Shown piece after piece: positions 6,053-6,066 of a stretch of DNA of 6,066 bases. The notes beneath the pieces are model-generated. The model was given only the letters and a program-made list of their open reading frames with translations, ran no database searches and was not told the origin of the DNA. The position numbers and the translations under genes were made by a program. The first letter of the stretch is position 1. Every line of letters starts with the position of its first letter. Origin of the DNA: an uncultured Bacteroides sp. GTDB lineage: Bacteria; Bacteroidota; Bacteroidia; Bacteroidales; Bacteroidaceae. Location of the stretch: positions 1 through 6,066 of the forward strand of contig CAAFUN010000048.1 of NCBI GenBank assembly GCA_900766195.1, in the 5' to 3' direction.

Positions 6053-6066
6053 CCATTATCGGCTGA

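Noticed and set aside
5979..6066. Possible start of a new plus-strand gene (MWHSSYSDYL...) open to the window end
   Set aside because: It overlaps the transposase-like frame in another register, has no recognisable motif in 29 codons, and its second part runs through the direct repeat. Sequence beyond the window would be needed.
1..6066. CRISPR array, tRNA genes, integrative element boundaries
   Set aside because: No regularly spaced repeats, cloverleaf pattern or attachment-site duplication was seen on either strand; the only mobile-element trace is the fragment near the right edge.

Overview
The window looks like chromosomal DNA of a Bacteroides-type organism (order Bacteroidales). The supports are the AT-rich sequence, A-rich gene leaders without clear Shine-Dalgarno sites, the Bacteroidota-type TonB N-terminus (NKAYGAYRMR), and an exbB-exbD-exbD-tonB order with two different exbD genes. 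The species cannot be fixed from the sequence alone.

Layout: bases 1-40 are the 3' end of a 5S rRNA, so the window opens at the tail of an rRNA operon. A strong rho-independent terminator follows (47-93). About 350 bases with no convincing gene come next. They hold three small inverted repeats and, at best, a weak promoter candidate. From 448 to 5809 six genes run on the plus strand with gaps of only 5-29 bases, and a symmetrical terminator closes the run at 5825-5860. They read as one operon: ExbB-type proton channel, two divergent ExbD-type proteins, TonB, a PstS-like lipoprotein, and a secreted TPR protein. The last 200 bases contain a short, degraded piece of what looks like the C-terminus of an insertion-sequence transposase, plus a 17-base direct repeat.

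How the genes work together: ExbB and the two ExbDs should form the inner-membrane motor that uses the proton gradient. TonB should carry that energy across the periplasm to outer-membrane TonB-dependent transporters, which in Bacteroidota include the SusC-type glycan importers. The last two genes encode exported proteins with no counterpart in the classical E. coli Ton system: a binding-protein-like lipoprotein without any ABC transporter beside it, and a periplasmic repeat protein. Their tight linkage suggests they are accessory parts of this motor. This is the most interesting hypothesis in the window, and it rests on gene context, not on any demonstrated function.
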